Shown piece after piece: positions 33,325-63,341 of a stretch of 64,000 nucleotides of DNA; the stretch's first letter is position 1; the number at the start of each line of letters is the position of its first letter. Origin of the DNA: Ancylostoma caninum (Eukaryota; Nematoda; Chromadorea; Rhabditida; Ancylostomatidae). The position numbers and the translations under genes were made by a program. The stretch spans positions 186,001 to 250,000 of the forward strand of contig JBAJFG010000292.1 of the NCBI GenBank assembly GCA_037903475.1, given 5' to 3'. The notes under the pieces are model-generated. The model worked only from the letters and a program-made list of their open reading frames with translations, was not told where the DNA came from and made no database searches.

Positions 33325-35005
33325 AGGGCCATCCTGAGTTCATGATCACATCTAGGGTGTTCCGTAACATCCAGTGTCATTATACAATGCTATATTTTAT
33401 GCGGCCAAACAAATAGCCTGTAGCGGCTATAAATCAATTCGTACTAGCTTGGTATATCTGATGCGCATGCGTTTACATGATGAAGGATAGGGCTAGTCGC
33501 ATCACTAACGCTGCTCAGACACACACGTCTACGGGATCACAGCGACCGCGCGTTCTTTTTATTGAGGATATACATGGTGCGTTGACCGGTCTTCATGGAA
33601 AATTTTTCGCAAGTGAATGCGTGCGTCTGACGTACGCAGCCCAGTATAAAATGCCATCATTCAATCGTTCCACAGAGACGCCTTATTCCGTTGATATCCG
33701 GCTTATAAAGATTCACCATTTGTCATACCGAAAGATCGTGCTATCTCGTGCCAAAACACTGCATTTCCGCACAGAAAGGAACAAATAGACGTTTTTTTTT
33801 CCTTGCGTAGCATTGACCCAAATTTCCTTCAAACAGAACTATCGCGTTCCAAGTCTAAATTCACCACTTTCATTAACATAATGGATCCTAGTTTGTACCA
33901 CCTTATTTCAATTCACAGAGGAGTCATCCTAAAAATGCCTAACCTGTATCAACTCTTCATTTTCCTCAGGAATTGGTAATGAAGATACTAGACGAAATCA
34001 AGAGAGGCCGAGGAAATTATTAATAGGCTAGGTAAAACCACGTGAATTGGGTTTCTGCCCAGATTAGCTGCTGTTTGGAAGCACTAATAGAGCCACAGTA
34101 CATATTGAAATTTTATCTGGATAGCTCAATCCTGAGGTGAATTATAGCAAAAGATTCTCTAGTCGAAATGGCGCTGATATTTTCTTTTTGAACGCGAATG
34201 TATTGGGTGAGGCAATAAATTCGTGCGGTTTTTTCAACTCTGCTTTTCCCGAGGATTTGAACTAATTCCGATAGCGTACCATAGGCCTTTTGTAGCTCTT
34301 GTTTTGCTCTTTACGAATCCTATAAATATCTCCAATTCCCACCATTTCTCATTTTCTGTCGCATGACATGTGACCCTTCAATTCGACAAGAGCTTACATC
34401 TCCGACACCTCCAACAGTTTCTCTACAATAGTGGAACAAATGCAGCTCAAGCTGCTGGGGATGTTAACAGCATCTAATTGGAAGCCGCTACTGTTAAAGG
34501 GACAGCGCAGAAGTGGACGTTTACTTCAAAGAGGTCGATCTTGAGCTGGAGGGTGCACCTTGTCCTGTACGCACCGTTCGTCGAGTTACGAAACAGTTTT
34601 TCGCAAATACTTGCCCTGCTCTAGATGTGAAGAAGAAGTACTGCGGATGACTATTGCCTGTTAGAAAAAGTCTAAGTTCAACTGGTCCACTTCGTGAAAA
34701 TGCACTGAATGCTCAGAAAAACCGCACGAACTTATTGCCCAACCTAGTATATTGGACACTGGGCCAATTCTGTACTGTTCAAGTTTTCTTCAAAAACGTT
34801 TTTCTACATCCAGAATTCTTCCACTATTCTTCTTCCACAATGTTGTATTCAGTTTCACATGATAGATGCGAAGATGTGGGTTCACTAGTCCGCCCGGACT
34901 GATTTTGTGTGGCTTCAAAACGTAGGCTTCTTGCCGGATTGCCACTTTGAAAAAAGGCTTCCATTGTCGCGATCATTGACGCTAGGTTCCACTTCGAAAC
35001 TGCTC
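33325..35005. other. Region upstream of the gcy gene
   Basis: Contains no recognised exon. A plus-strand frame at 33477-33788 (103 codons, ATG start) has no known motif. The promoter of the receptor cyclase should lie here; no specific element can be defended. Confidence 0.4.
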
Positions 35006-52375
<17,370 letters not shown>

Positions 52376-53308
52376 TAGTTGAAGTTGTACAGATATTGTT
52401 GTCTAGGCAATTTTACTTATGATAAATATTGTTACTCAGTCAAGCACAACTTCGTTGACTTGACAGACATAAAGAGAAATAAAATCAGGAAATGAAAAGT
52501 TGAGACGCTTCATCAGGATGCATACCGGAACAGTTGACTGCCAACATCATAATGATGCGGTTACTACTGGAATCAGAGCGGAATAAAGCACTGTATACAT
52601 TGTGATTCGCATGCTCGAGTTCGAAAAAGTCAAATATTCGGATGTTGTACTGAGGAAAGGTGCTATGTATAGCTTTTAATGGAGGACAAGAACGGCTTTC
52701 TCTTCTACGAGTACTGTAGTGCTGAAAATGGAGACTACATTACTGACTAAATCAACCGGACTATCGATTTTTAGTAGGTCCTGGCATTGCAGGGGGCAGA
52801 AGTGGCTAGGCAGGGCAGTGGGGAGTACGCCGGAAAAAATGTGACAACTCCGCTAAATCGGGGACCAGGATAGAAAAATTAGATTGTTAGAAATATTAAT
52901 TCCAATACCATATTATAAAGAACAAATGTTCAGGAAAATAATGAAAGCATACAAAAGTAAACCAATACAAAATTTTCGTTTGTTTTATAAAGTAATTTCC
53001 CAAGTCCTGCGACGCGTTCTCAGGGTTGTGGGGGGTTCTGCTTCCGTTACTGGGTCCTACACATAGTCGTGACTTCAGTAAAACATTAGAGTATTAACCG
53101 AATGAAGGTCAAATATATCTAATTGTGTATTTCCGTAGCTAACCAGAAGTTCATCCAAAAAATAGAACACTCCAGAACGAAGCTCCACAGCCCTTCTCTA
53201 CCTTCTTCAAGGCTGTAGAACTCTCTCTTTTCCGAATATCATAATTTTTGATTTATTATAACGTAATTATAGTATGCTCGAATTTTGACAACATCTAACT
53301 CATTATAA
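52376..53308. other. 3' flank of gcy; no gene recognised
   Basis: Begins with likely 3' untranslated sequence; AATAAA-like signals occur (GAAATAAAAT near 52480). No exon or repeat end recognised. Confidence 0.4.
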
Positions 53309-53542
53309 GGGCAACACATTAATCAGAACAAGGACCGAGTCAATGTGGTTGTTTTCGAGCGACTACAGCGTAGTTTCCCCACCGCTCTTATCGATACGTT
53401 GCTATCGATTGGGAACGAGAATGTGCGTTCAACGAGAACAGAAAACCTGGGTAATCCAACGGAATCAATTGCTCGGGTTTGTCTCGTCTTTCTTGAAGAC
53501 CATGCACCGAGCATGCTATGTGAATCGACGTCCTGTGGCTGA
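53309..53542 (+). CDS. Unidentified open frame, possible exon
   Basis: A frame reading NKDRVNVVVFERLQRSFPT, ALIDTLLSIGNENV and SIARVCLVFLEDHAPSML ends at TGA (53540-53542). A possible acceptor (CATTATAAG) precedes it near 53309. The amino-acid make-up is gene-like, but there is no partner exon upstream that I can join, and no family match comes to mind. It could be a last exon of a small gene between gcy and the racemase or a relic. Confidence 0.3.
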   Translation, partial: GQHINQNKDRVNVVVFERLQRSFPTALIDTLLSIGNENVRSTRTENLGNPTESIARVCLVFLEDHAPSMLCESTSCG

Positions 53543-53840
53543 AATTGCCTCTAATTCCGGCCAGAACACATCTCTTGATTGCCCTCATTTTGACCTATCA
53601 GTCCATGTCGCTCTGAGCAATTGAAATTTCCACATTCCTCCTGCCTCTGCTTCATTTTCCTTTACTCTAAGTGAAAAACCATGCGCTAATGATTTGTCGT
53701 GCATGATATTATTCACAGGGTTCATTAGCCACCTATCTTAATGAAGTATCCGTACTCCCTGGTGGCCTCAGCTCCCCGCGAACTCGTGCTATAATTAAGC
53801 GTTTCCTTGCTTCGACACGAGCATTTTGCCTATTTGTCAG

Positions 53841-54203
53841 ATGAACCGCACCCTGCTACAAGGAGTTCGAGTAATCGAACTGGCAGGTCTCGCCCCAGTA
53901 CCCCACTGTGGAATGGTCCTTGCCGACTTCGGAGCCAGCGTAACGCTTATTGAAAAGGTACTTCCCTCTAAAGACTTTTGGCAACGCGACATTCTATTTG
54001 AAGAATTTAAGCCAAACGACAAAGACGAAACGGCGATGGAGCAGCGATTAGCCGGTAGGAAGACCCGGCAGGGTTTGGACTTGAGGTCTTCCGAAGATCT
54101 TGCGAAGTTGAGACAGCTCTGCAAAGACAGCGACGTTCTTCTGGATCCGTATCGTCCAGGTGTTTTGGAGAAAATGGGGCTGGATCCTGTCGAACTTCTG
54201 GAG
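53841..54203 (+). CDS. AMACR: Alpha-methylacyl-CoA racemase, first coding exon
   Basis: The ATG follows an acceptor-like TATTTGTCAG, consistent with trans-splicing at the start codon. 121 codons in phase 0 up to GAG|GTATGC. The sequence matches the N-terminus of the CoA-transferase III family enzyme AMACR: LLQGVRVIELAGLAPVPHC, GMVLADFGASVTLIEK, RKTRQGLDLRS, LCKDSDVLLDPYRPGVLEKM and GLDPVELL. AMACR interconverts R and S 2-methylacyl-CoAs for branched-chain fatty acid and bile-acid-type beta-oxidation in peroxisomes and mitochondria. Full-length enzymes are about 380 residues; the rest, including the catalytic His and Asp, is not seen to 64 kb. Confidence 0.85.
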
Positions 54204-54589
54204 GTATGCTCCTTTGATCGAATATTGGGTATAACCTAGTGAATTTGGAGACTCCCTTACTATTCCATCTCTCACTCCTCTCAGTTCCCTTTCACTCACT
54301 CTTTCGGCTTCTTTCACTGAACCTTGATAGTTTTTTTTTGCCGTAAACAAGCAACCCCCGAATGTGATACATTCATTTCTAATGCACTAGCGCCCCTTCG
54401 GGACGCTAGAAAGTGGGGTGGGGCAGCCACTTGGGACATGTGCTAACGCTTCACACTTGCCAAATCTCTAGGAAATTGATAGAGAAGCAGAATCAATCTT
54501 CCAATGGGGCCAAACATGAAGTCCTTCTTATGAGTTGAGTATGAGAATGAGAAGTTTGTTCTCCATCGTATGGCGTATTCGTGCGTATT

Positions 54590-55700
54590 CCTCACTATCG
54601 GGCCAACGCAGACGCTTCTCCATCGGCGGAACTGTATCCTGCCGTTCCCCACACTACTGGATAAAGCGAAATCGTATCCGAGTGTTTTCCACACTACTGG
54701 GCTGCAGACTTTCCTCCATCGTTGGACCCGTATTGTGGCGCCATCTTTACTATTAGGCCTGAACCATATCCTGGTATTCTCCACTTCACTGAGTCACAGC
54801 GGACCAATCCTATATTGGCGGACCCGTATCCTGGTGTTATCCATACTACTGAGCAACGGCGGCCCTTCCTCCATCAGAGCGCCCGCATTCTGGCGCCTTC
54901 CTCGCAGTTAGCGCAAGCAGGACACGTTCTCCAGGGGCGGGTTCGCATCCTGGCATTCTCAACACTATCGGACTAAAATGAACCCGTATCCTGACGTTCT
55001 CCACACAATTGGGCCCTGGCGGGCCTTTCTCCATCGGTGGATCCGTATCTCGGCGTCCGCCCCACCATTCAACCCTCGCGGGCCTTTCTCCATCGGTGGA
55101 TCCGTATCTCGGCGTCCGCCGCACCATTGGGCCACGGCGGGCCCTTTCTCATCGCTGGACCCGTGTCATGGAGTTCCCCACAGCACTGGGCCACGGTGGG
55201 CCCTTTATTCATCGGTGGACCCACGTCATGGCGTTCCCCACAGCACTGGGCCACGGCGGGCCTTTTCTCCATAGCTGGACCCACGTCATGGCGTTCCCCG
55301 CAGCACTTGGCCACGGTGGATCGGTGGACCCATATCTTGGCGTTCCCCACAGCACTGGGCCACGGTGGGCCCTTTATTCATCGGTGGAACCGTATCCTGG
55401 CGTACCCCGCACCATTACGCCCTGGCGGCCTTTTCTCCATAGCTGGACCCACGTCATGGCGTTCCCCACAGCACTGCGCCACGGCGGGCCGTTTCTCCAT
55501 CGGTGAACCCGTATCTTGGCGTTCCCCACAGCACTGAGCTGCGGCGGGCCCTTTCTCCATCACAGGACCCGTGTCGCGGCGTCCCCCGCACCATTGGGCC
55601 CTGGCGGGCGTTTTCTCCATAGCTGGACCTACGTCATGGCGTTCCCCACAGCACTGGGCCACGGCGGGCCCTTTCTCCATCGATGGACCCGTATCCGTAT
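54590..55700 (-). repeat. 59-bp minisatellite, type A, long array
   Basis: Around eighteen units with GGACCCRYRTCMTGGCGTTC, CCCACAGCACTGGGCCACGG and CGGGCCCTTTCTCCATCGGT in opposite orientation to the 50-kb array. Unit length varies by small indels. Ends at GTATATAGTTGATTGGATA. Confidence 0.9.
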
Positions 55701-55717
55701 ATAGTTGATTGGATATA

Positions 55718-56501
55718 TTAGGGTGGTGAGAAAGTCTTGAGCCGATTTTTTCAAAAGTTCCAGAACTTTTGCTTATTGCGACGTCAGTTCCACGAGAGGT
55801 CCCCCTAGCCAAAATCAGTTTTTCCTGCTCTATCAACATCGAAAGGAGTTTCTAGAATACCTAATTATTGGAGATGAGAGTGGGGTCCTCTACGATTTTA
55901 AAACGCACCGTGCCATGTGTTTCCGTCAAGGAGAAGATCGGCCAAATCGCACCCCCACCCAAACATCTGTCTCCTTTGCTACTTCTGGAATTCGCTAGAG
56001 ATATTGTATTATGAGCGGCTCCCGCAAACTCACACGGTTACCGGTAACACATACGCCAATCAGCTCCAGAGAGCCGCGGATGCTGTTTGAGAAAAACGGT
56101 CGAAACGAGTTTCTTGTACACCTACGATATGATGAGGTAGGCCCCAAATAGCTAAAGAGACCGGTGAAAAATTTGCGGAGCTGGGCTGGGTTACGGTTTC
56201 TCACTCACCCTATTCTCCTGACGTTGCCCCTTCCGATTACCACTTATTTTGCTCTTTCAAGGCATTTCAAGTCAAGAAAAAATCCGCCAAAGTTGACCAT
56301 GTTGGAAGGGAGGTCAGCGATTTCTTTGGCTCCCAGTCTTCCCATTCCTGGGAAAAGGAGACCGCTGACCTGCCCATTAGGTGGGACACTGCAGTGACTA
56401 ACTATGGCTGTTATATTGCTGAGCAAACTCCACTGTGCGCTGAGTAATAAAATAAAGCACAAAAAAGTCTAAAACGGCTCAAGACTTTCTTACCACCCTA
56501 A
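55718..56501 (+). mobile_element. Mariner relic with TIRs, internally deleted
   Basis: TIRs TTAGGGTGGTGAGAAAGTCT and the inverse AGACTTTCTTACCACCCTAA, flanked by TA (55716-55717; 56502-56503). 784 bp against about 1.3 kb for a full element. Fragments of transposase: IIGDESGVLYDF (first Asp region) and ELGWVTVSHSPYSPDVAPSD followed by YHLFCSF (third catalytic residue). The N-terminal DNA-binding domain is deleted and frames are broken. Confidence 0.9.
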
Positions 56502-56625
56502 TACAATGTCATGCATTCCTATTTAGAGGCTTTTACTCTTTGTTTCTCCATCGGCGGACCCGTATCCGTATATAGTTGATTGGATATACGATGTCATGCA
56601 TTCCTATTTAGAGGCTTTTACTCTT
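56502..56625. repeat. Local duplication with pre-insertion copy of the mariner site
   Basis: The segment GTATATAGTTGATTGGATAT plus ATGTCATGCATTCCTATTTA is present twice. In one copy it is split by the mariner at 55718-56501; in the other (about 56570-56625) it is uninterrupted. Confidence 0.85.
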
Positions 56626-57105
56626 TCTTAGTGCAGAAGCTTCCTCGAAACGAACGGATGTCGTGACTACACAATCGCCGCGAGAATTCAGCAGGGGATG
56701 CGGCAATGGCATCCACCAGATGAGGCGACCGCGTTGATCCAGCCTTCCCGAAGCTTCCGAGACGCTGCAGCTATCATAGCACCCGTCCATTTGTTCGTAA
56801 AAGTGGAGACAGCATCACAACAGTGGAAGGCTGGTTTTCCTGCTGCGTACATTGTGCAGCCTGAAAGCTGTAAACACTCCCTCACTCCTATGCGGCGAGA
56901 CCGCCAGCGAAGGTGATGAAATCACCATCCCGTGCACGCGGCAGAGCCAGCCGTGACGTAATTGCGAGTCCCGAAACGAACGTGTCTGCGTCCATGGAAA
57001 TCGGCCATTTCGCCCCACAGTCTGCGCCTCAAGATTGCGGTGTCTATGAGTGCCGCCCCGTATCTCTAACCGCTCTAGCCCCCTTACGGCGCTTTGTTTA
57101 ATAGA

Positions 57106-57496
57106 TTTGTTGCCACACAACCTTCATTAGCTAGGATCTTCCTCTATCCTTCCCTTACGCTCAAGATTTTAACTAAGTAGCTACTATTTATCCACTACAT
57201 ATATGTCGATGAGCACAAATAGCTTTATCCTTCTTACAAGGTCATGTCCAACTAAATTAATTAACATTAACCTACATCCACCTGAGGATTGGTTGAAGTA
57301 CATAGCTTCTGCTATATTTGATGTCACCCTTTCAATATTATTGTTATCAGACGCATAGTAGGACGTGCTGCAACAAAAAAAACTAAGTATCAGAGCCTTA
57401 AAACACCTGCTTAGAACCGATAATTGTGTTCTATTTCAATTTCAGCATAATTTTTCTTTCCTTCTTCCCTCTACGCATTTTCCTTTCAAGAGAAAG
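57106..57496. other. Spacer, no feature seen
   Basis: AT-rich sequence between the H2 copy and the foldback element. No frame or repeat terminus recognised; presumed racemase intron. Confidence 0.4.
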
Positions 57497-59992
57497 TACA
57501 GTAACCACGGTAATTGTTGGACAGAAAACGAAAAAAACGCAAATCCGCGTTTTTTTCGTTTTTTCTTCATAACGCAGTTCATTTTGCTCCTTATCAGAAG
57601 TTCTACCCACCAATCGATTTGTTTAAACGAGTTCTACAATATGAGCCTAACATCGTTTTCACTTTTTCGCTCGAAAAGCGTCTACTTCCCAAAGTACCTG
57701 CGGGTACGAATTAGCGAGCGAGACGCAGCGATAATTGTAACCTAAGGATACATGCTACTTGACGTGTATATTATGTCAGCAACGCAAAGTAAAAGTTATA
57801 TTTTCGTAATCTAGAGCTCATCACGAGCATTTTGGTACGCCTTTCCGCTACATTTCCGATACTTCGGAATTTTTCAAAATTTTCGAGAGGTGCTGTTTTT
57901 CACCATTCGGAAATGCATTGCTCGCCTAGTTAAGGAAATTCCCTCTAGAGATTCTACAAGTAAGCTGTAAGTTTTAGAAGCTGTTAGAGTCGTACACTGC
58001 TGGAATAGACGCAGTTACTGTTTCCTGAGACCGAAAAATGCTACTTTGTGATATCGCGTTCATACAGTGCTGTGCTCCAATATTCACGTGCCCCGCAACG
58101 GTTACGAAATGAAGCACAGTCGCTGCCACTAAAGCAGAACGTAGTACGCTTTCTGTGCATCAAGCGCAGCAAGCGAATTTCGTTACGAACACTAGCTGAA
58201 GCCAAAATTCGAGGGGTCCAAAATTGGAAACTTTTCACATGTGCTTGGTATTTTCATGTATTCGTGATTTTCACAGTATCTCAAATTTGTCGAGAAATTT
58301 TGAATACACCATTCCATTCGCTTCGACATGATCTATCGAATAATGCCAGTTTCGATGAAATTCATGGTATTCAAAATTTCGGCCCCAAGCCCCGCCCACA
58401 TCCCTGGCAGGCTATTCTCGTGGCCTAGGAATTCTCCGCTGGACATGCTATGCCACCGAGCGGCGCCTCTCCCAATAATTTCGCGCCACATGGACCGCCA
58501 CTGCATTTTGAATAAGAATTAGAATAGACAGGATCAAAGGATTGGAAAATGGCAAAGAAAGATTATTTAAACTGCATTGGTCTTTCTAAGAGCTTACTCT
58601 GTGGGAACCATATGTATGAAAACCGGTGCAGCATGAGAACTTGAAGAAGAAATGGATTTTTGTTCTTTCCTATCTCCACTGCGTTATTTCGCACGAATTT
58701 GATGTCTGATCCAGAATGCTGCTTTGCAAGCATTCAGATCAAGGTATGCTGTACTAAATCCTTTAACGGAGGAAGAATCAGCGAAGTGTAGCACTGCGAT
58801 CTCAACCTATGAATACCACAACAGGCACAGTAAGGGCACATGAGAATTCTCCAATTAGCTTCTTCATCTTGTTCGAAGTGAAAAGAAATCAAACTAATCG
58901 CTCTAACCTTGGCACCAGATGTTGCACCAAAATACCGTTCTCCTTGGAGTTTCCATGATTTTGAATATCATCGAAAATCCTCTCCCTGTGAACCGAAAAC
59001 CCAACGTTCGTGACACTCGTGTGACCCTGCAGCGATATGTACCCTGCAGCGACATGTCAGTTCAGAAGTAGACCTCAAAGATCTGTCCAGGCAGAATAAT
59101 TTCCTCTCTAGTCCAGTAATTGACAGGGAAATGCCTGGAGGATTGACATGACTTCAGCGAATGCTTATGATTAGCCCTCGTCATTACTTCGCTGACCTCG
59201 CAGACTATTTCACCTGCACAGGTACTACGATTCCACCTGCTTTGGATACATAAAACCATTCTCTCCTTCCGCTTTTGGGCTCGAATTTCGCTGCTGAGCT
59301 ACGCTGCTGTTGATAAGTTGGAATTCCTGAGCCAGATGGAGCAGATTTTTTTCATATTATGACTTTTTATTTTTACGTTATTTCTACATTTTTTCAATGA
59401 CATTTTTAACATTATGGAAATTCTATTGGAAAATGGTATTTCGGTGAATCACCTCGTACCGATATTGAGGCAATCAGTTTTGTTCCTCTTTAATTTGAAC
59501 GTGCTGCAAAAATTGATGGGAGAAGTTTCATCTTGCCGTCACTTCAGCTGATGTGGAGTTCGTACGCTGAAGAAGAGCCGTCTGGATGTGACCTTGTTTG
59601 ATTAAAAAGGAGCATTTTTGTTTTTCTTTTCTCTCCGACATAATTGAATTTAAAAATTCATTTTTTCTCGAAGCATCGATCAATAAATTTTCTTTTGAAC
59701 GTTGTTTCTCATTTTCTAATCACTTGATCCTGTCTATTCTAATTCTTATTCAAAATGCAGTGGCGGTCCATGTGGCGCGAAATTATTGGGAGAGGCGCCG
59801 CTCGGTGCATAGCATGTCCAGCGGAGAATTCCTAGGCCACGAGAATAGCCTGCCAGGGATGTGGGCGGGGCTTGGGGCCGAAATTTTGAATACCATGAAT
59901 TTCATCGAAACTGGCATTATTCGATAGATCATGTCGAAGCGAATGGAATGGTGTATTCAAAATTTCTCGACAAATTTGAGATACTGTGAAAA

Positions 59993-60962
59993 TCTGTATA
60001 TATAAAAGTGAAAGTTTGTTTGTGTGTGTGTTTGTGTGTGTGTGTTTGTGTGTGTGTTTGTGTGTGTGTGTGTTCCGAATAGAAATCGCGGAGGATGAAC
60101 CGATCGGGACCAAATTTTGTAGGTAGACTCTCCACTGGCCGGCGGAGGTTATAGGCTACTTTGCACCTGGGATTATCGATTGGTTTATCGATTATATCGA
60201 TTTTATTGATTTTTCGCTCTTCTTGACCAGGGACTAGCGAGAACATGCCTACTGGGGTACTTCAATGCGCTGAACACGAAAATGACAACCATTTCGCGCC
60301 AATTTATCGATTTATTGATTTTATTGATTTTTCGCTCTTCTTGACCAGGGACTAGCGAAAACATGCCTACTGGGGTACTTCAATGCGCTGAACACGAAAA
60401 TGACAACCATTTTACGCGAAATATTGATTTATTGATTTTATTGATTTTTCGCTATTCTTGATCATGGGGTGGTAAGAACATGTCTACTGGGGTTTCTCAA
60501 TACGCTGAATAAGAATGACAACCATTTTGCACGAAATATTGATTTATTGATTTTATCGATTTTTCCCCATTTTCGCTCTGGACGGACAAAGACATGTCTT
60601 CTTGAGTTTCTCAATACGCTGAATAGGAATATGAAAAACATTTTGGATGAAATGTCGGTTTTTCGATTTTGTTGATTTTTGGCTCCAATGGAGCGGTGAA
60701 GACATCTCTCCTGGGGTTCCTCAATATGCTGAGTATGAATATGGCAACCACTTTGTACGAGTACGTCGATTCAATGTCATCGAAATAGCTTTGCTAACTT
60801 TTCGCCCACAAGTCGATGGGAAACGTCACCTGGGCTTCGCTAACATGCTGGTCACCAAAATTATGGAGATTCTAATGAATTTGTCGATGATAGTAATTGG
60901 CCTCAGCAGTATGATGTAGCCAAGGTAATAAAACACCCGAGCGAAGCCGGGTAGGGCAGCTA
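59993..60962 (+). mobile_element. Helitron-like H1, complete copy
   Basis: Starts TCTGTATATATAAAAGTG after A (59992). It contains a GTTTGTGTGT tract, the ATCGCGGAGGATGAACCGAT block and about seven AT-rich subrepeats (TTATTGATTTTATTGATTTT type, then ACATGTCT). It ends with a hairpin (CCCG, bulged A, GC-GAA-GC, CGGG; 60936-60951), then TAGGGCAGCTA, followed by T. The terminus CTA|T is one base short of CTAG. The uninterrupted host sequence in the opposite arm proves insertion between A and T without duplication. Confidence 0.85.
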
Positions 60963-61245
60963 TCACGAATAAATGAAAATACCAAGCACATGTGAAAAGT
61001 TTCCAATTTTGGACCCCTCGAATTTTGGCTTCAGCTAGTGTTCGTAACGAAATTCGCTTGCTGCGCTTGATGCACAGAAAGCGTACTACGTTCTGCTTTA
61101 GTGGCAGCGACTGTGCTTCATTTCGTAACCGTTGCGGGGCACGTGAATATTGGAGCACAGCACTGTATGAACGCGATATCACAAAGTAGCATTTTTCGGT
61201 CTCAGGAAACAGTAACTGCGTCTATTCCAGCAGTGTACGACTCTA

Positions 61246-63341
61246 CAATACTGCTCACGGGATCGCGAAAATCGACGGTCGCTCCGCGGAGTCACCGTCG
61301 CTCACCGTCGCTTTGCCATAACTTCCGTAGAACTGCACCAATCAAAGCGATTTGGTCACCATTCGATTTGTCTCGAAGAGGTCTTTCAGAGGACCTACCT
61401 ATTGTCGAGAAAAACTTTTGGTTTACTGGTCTTGTCCAAGTAATCGATATATCGATTGATGCCGTGTAGTGGATAGGGTTAGTAGCAGCTCACACACGCA
61501 GCGATAAACTGGATTTCAAGCTTAGATTCGATTATATATTGTGAATTAAAGCAAAAACCGCCAATGTCGAGCATTTGGGGGCTGCTCTGGGCAAACTCCA
61601 CACTAATTCAAGGAAACCCAATTTTTGACGAAGTCGCTGATAGCGCACACTACTGCAACAGACCTAGCAAACTTGAGGCAGGGATAATAGCAGGTTCACA
61701 ACAACCCTTTGTGTACTTCATGTCCTGCAAGTGCCGTTGCTGTAGGCCTACTAACGTCGATGTTACTCTTGCCCAAAACACGAACTTTCTTTGTGACCTG
61801 TGAAAACCTAGATTTTGAGGAGGCTACATCTCGCCAATGAGATGAGCTACCGATCTCCCAAGGAAAGCTGATCGAGAGCGCTTAGTGCTTCTTCAGAAAA
61901 TGCAGTTGATGCAGTTCTAGCCGTCATCTTTTGCCAATTGGGACTGCGCTAATTTTGTAGAAAATTTAGCCGCAATCCTATAACCGTCTCTAGCAGCCCT
62001 AGAAGAACATTCGTACAATGAAGCCTATGCATCCCGAAAGAGGTCTCCAAGCGCTATATCCTGGGCCAAAATGAGAACTTTCCGAGAGGTACAATTTTTC
62101 AGTACTGTTAGTTGCTGCAAGGCATCCCATTGGGCCCTAAGCGTGGTAGCACAGCGCGTGCGGCGACTCCCAGGTTCAATACCTGCCCAGCAAAATCATT
62201 TTGCAAAACATCTGTTTAGATTAAGGAAATCTTTATTTGGGCGAACAAATGTATACTTTGACCGATCATGGGTGTTTAATTCCTATAATGACACAAAATA
62301 CATAAGAAAGTACTTATAATTAATCGAAGTATCCACTTGTTTGCCCAAACAAAGACTTTTTCAATGCAAACAAACATTTTGCAAAAAGAATCCTCTGGGC
62401 AGGCATCGAACCTGGGAGTCGCCACAAACTCGACATACTTCCACCCTCATGGTCCGCCGGGATGCCTTGCAGCAACTAACAGTACTGAAAAATTGTACCT
62501 CTCGGAAAGTTCTCATTTTGGCCCAGGATATAGCGCTTGGAGACCTCTTTCGGGATGCATAGGCTTCCATTGTACGAATGTTCTTCTAGGGCTGCTAGAG
62601 ACGGTTATAGGATTGCGGCTAAATTTTCTACAAAATTAGCGCAGTCCCAATTGGCAAAAGATGACGGCTAGAACTGCATCAACTGCATTTTCTGAAGAAG
62701 CACTAAGCGCTCTCGATCAGCTTTCCTTGGGAGATCGGTAGCTCATCTCATTGGCGAGATGTAGCCTCCTCAAAACCTAGGTTTTCACAGGTCACAAAGA
62801 AAGTCCGTGTTTTGGGCAAGAGTAACATCGACGTTAGTAGGCCTACAGCAACGGCACTTGCAGGACATGAAGTACACAAAGGGTTGTTGTGAACCTGCTA
62901 TTATCCCTGCCTCAAGTTTGCTAGGTCTGTTGCAGTAGTGTGCGCTATCAGCGACTTCGTCAAAAATTGGGTTTCCTTGAATTAGTGTGGAGTTTGCCCA
63001 GAGCAGCTCCCAAATGCTCGACATTGGCGGTTTTTGCTTTAATTCACAATATATAACCGAATCTAAGCTTGAAATCCACTTTATCGCTGCGTGTGTGAGC
63101 TGCTACTAACCCTATCCACTACACGGCATCAATCGATATATCGATTACTTGGACAAGACCAGTAAACCAAAAGTTTTCTCGACAATAGGTAGGTCCTCTG
63201 AAAGATCTCTTCGAGACAAATCGAATGGTGACCAAATCGCTTTGATTGGTGCAGTTCTACGGAAGTTATGGCAAAGCGACGGTGAGCGACGGTGACTCCG
63301 CGGAGCGACCGTCGATTTTCGCGATCCCGTGAGCAGTATTG
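61246..63341. mobile_element. 2.1-kb near-complete palindrome element
   Basis: Ends CAATACTGCTCACGGGATCG and inverse, flanked by TA (61244-61245; 63342-63343); the uninterrupted site CTCTAACAGC is in the other foldback arm near 57985. Each arm is about 1 kb and the loop lies around 62250-62330. Two segments near 62140 and 62460 contain GGTTCRATRCC B-box-like motifs. The paired 79-codon frames (61564 plus, 62785 minus) are mirror images and no transposase is recognised. An older fragment lies at 20797-21055. Confidence 0.85.

Larger units (their letters stand above)
54387..57105 (-). mobile_element. Helitron-like H2, copy 2, with nested mariner
   Basis: Minus strand: starts TCTATTAAACAAAGCGCCG after A (57106) and ends in the CTAGCGTCCCGAAGGGG.. 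hairpin with terminal CTAG followed by T (54386). It contains a long type A array and a mariner at 55718-56501. It lies 184 bp after the racemase exon 1 donor, inside the presumed intron 1. No Rep/helicase. Confidence 0.7.

Noticed and set aside
54570..55839. Frames of 113-166 codons with repeated SWRSPQHWATAG-like units
   Set aside because: Same minisatellite in the other orientation; open in several frames.
58048..61189. A 126-codon frame (MISRSYSAVLQYSRAPQ...) present twice
   Set aside because: The two copies are the inverted arms of the foldback element; both strands are open and no family is recognised.
61564..63024. A 79-codon frame (MSSIWGLLWANSTLIQG...) present twice
   Set aside because: Mirror copies in the two arms of the 2.1-kb palindrome, not two genes.
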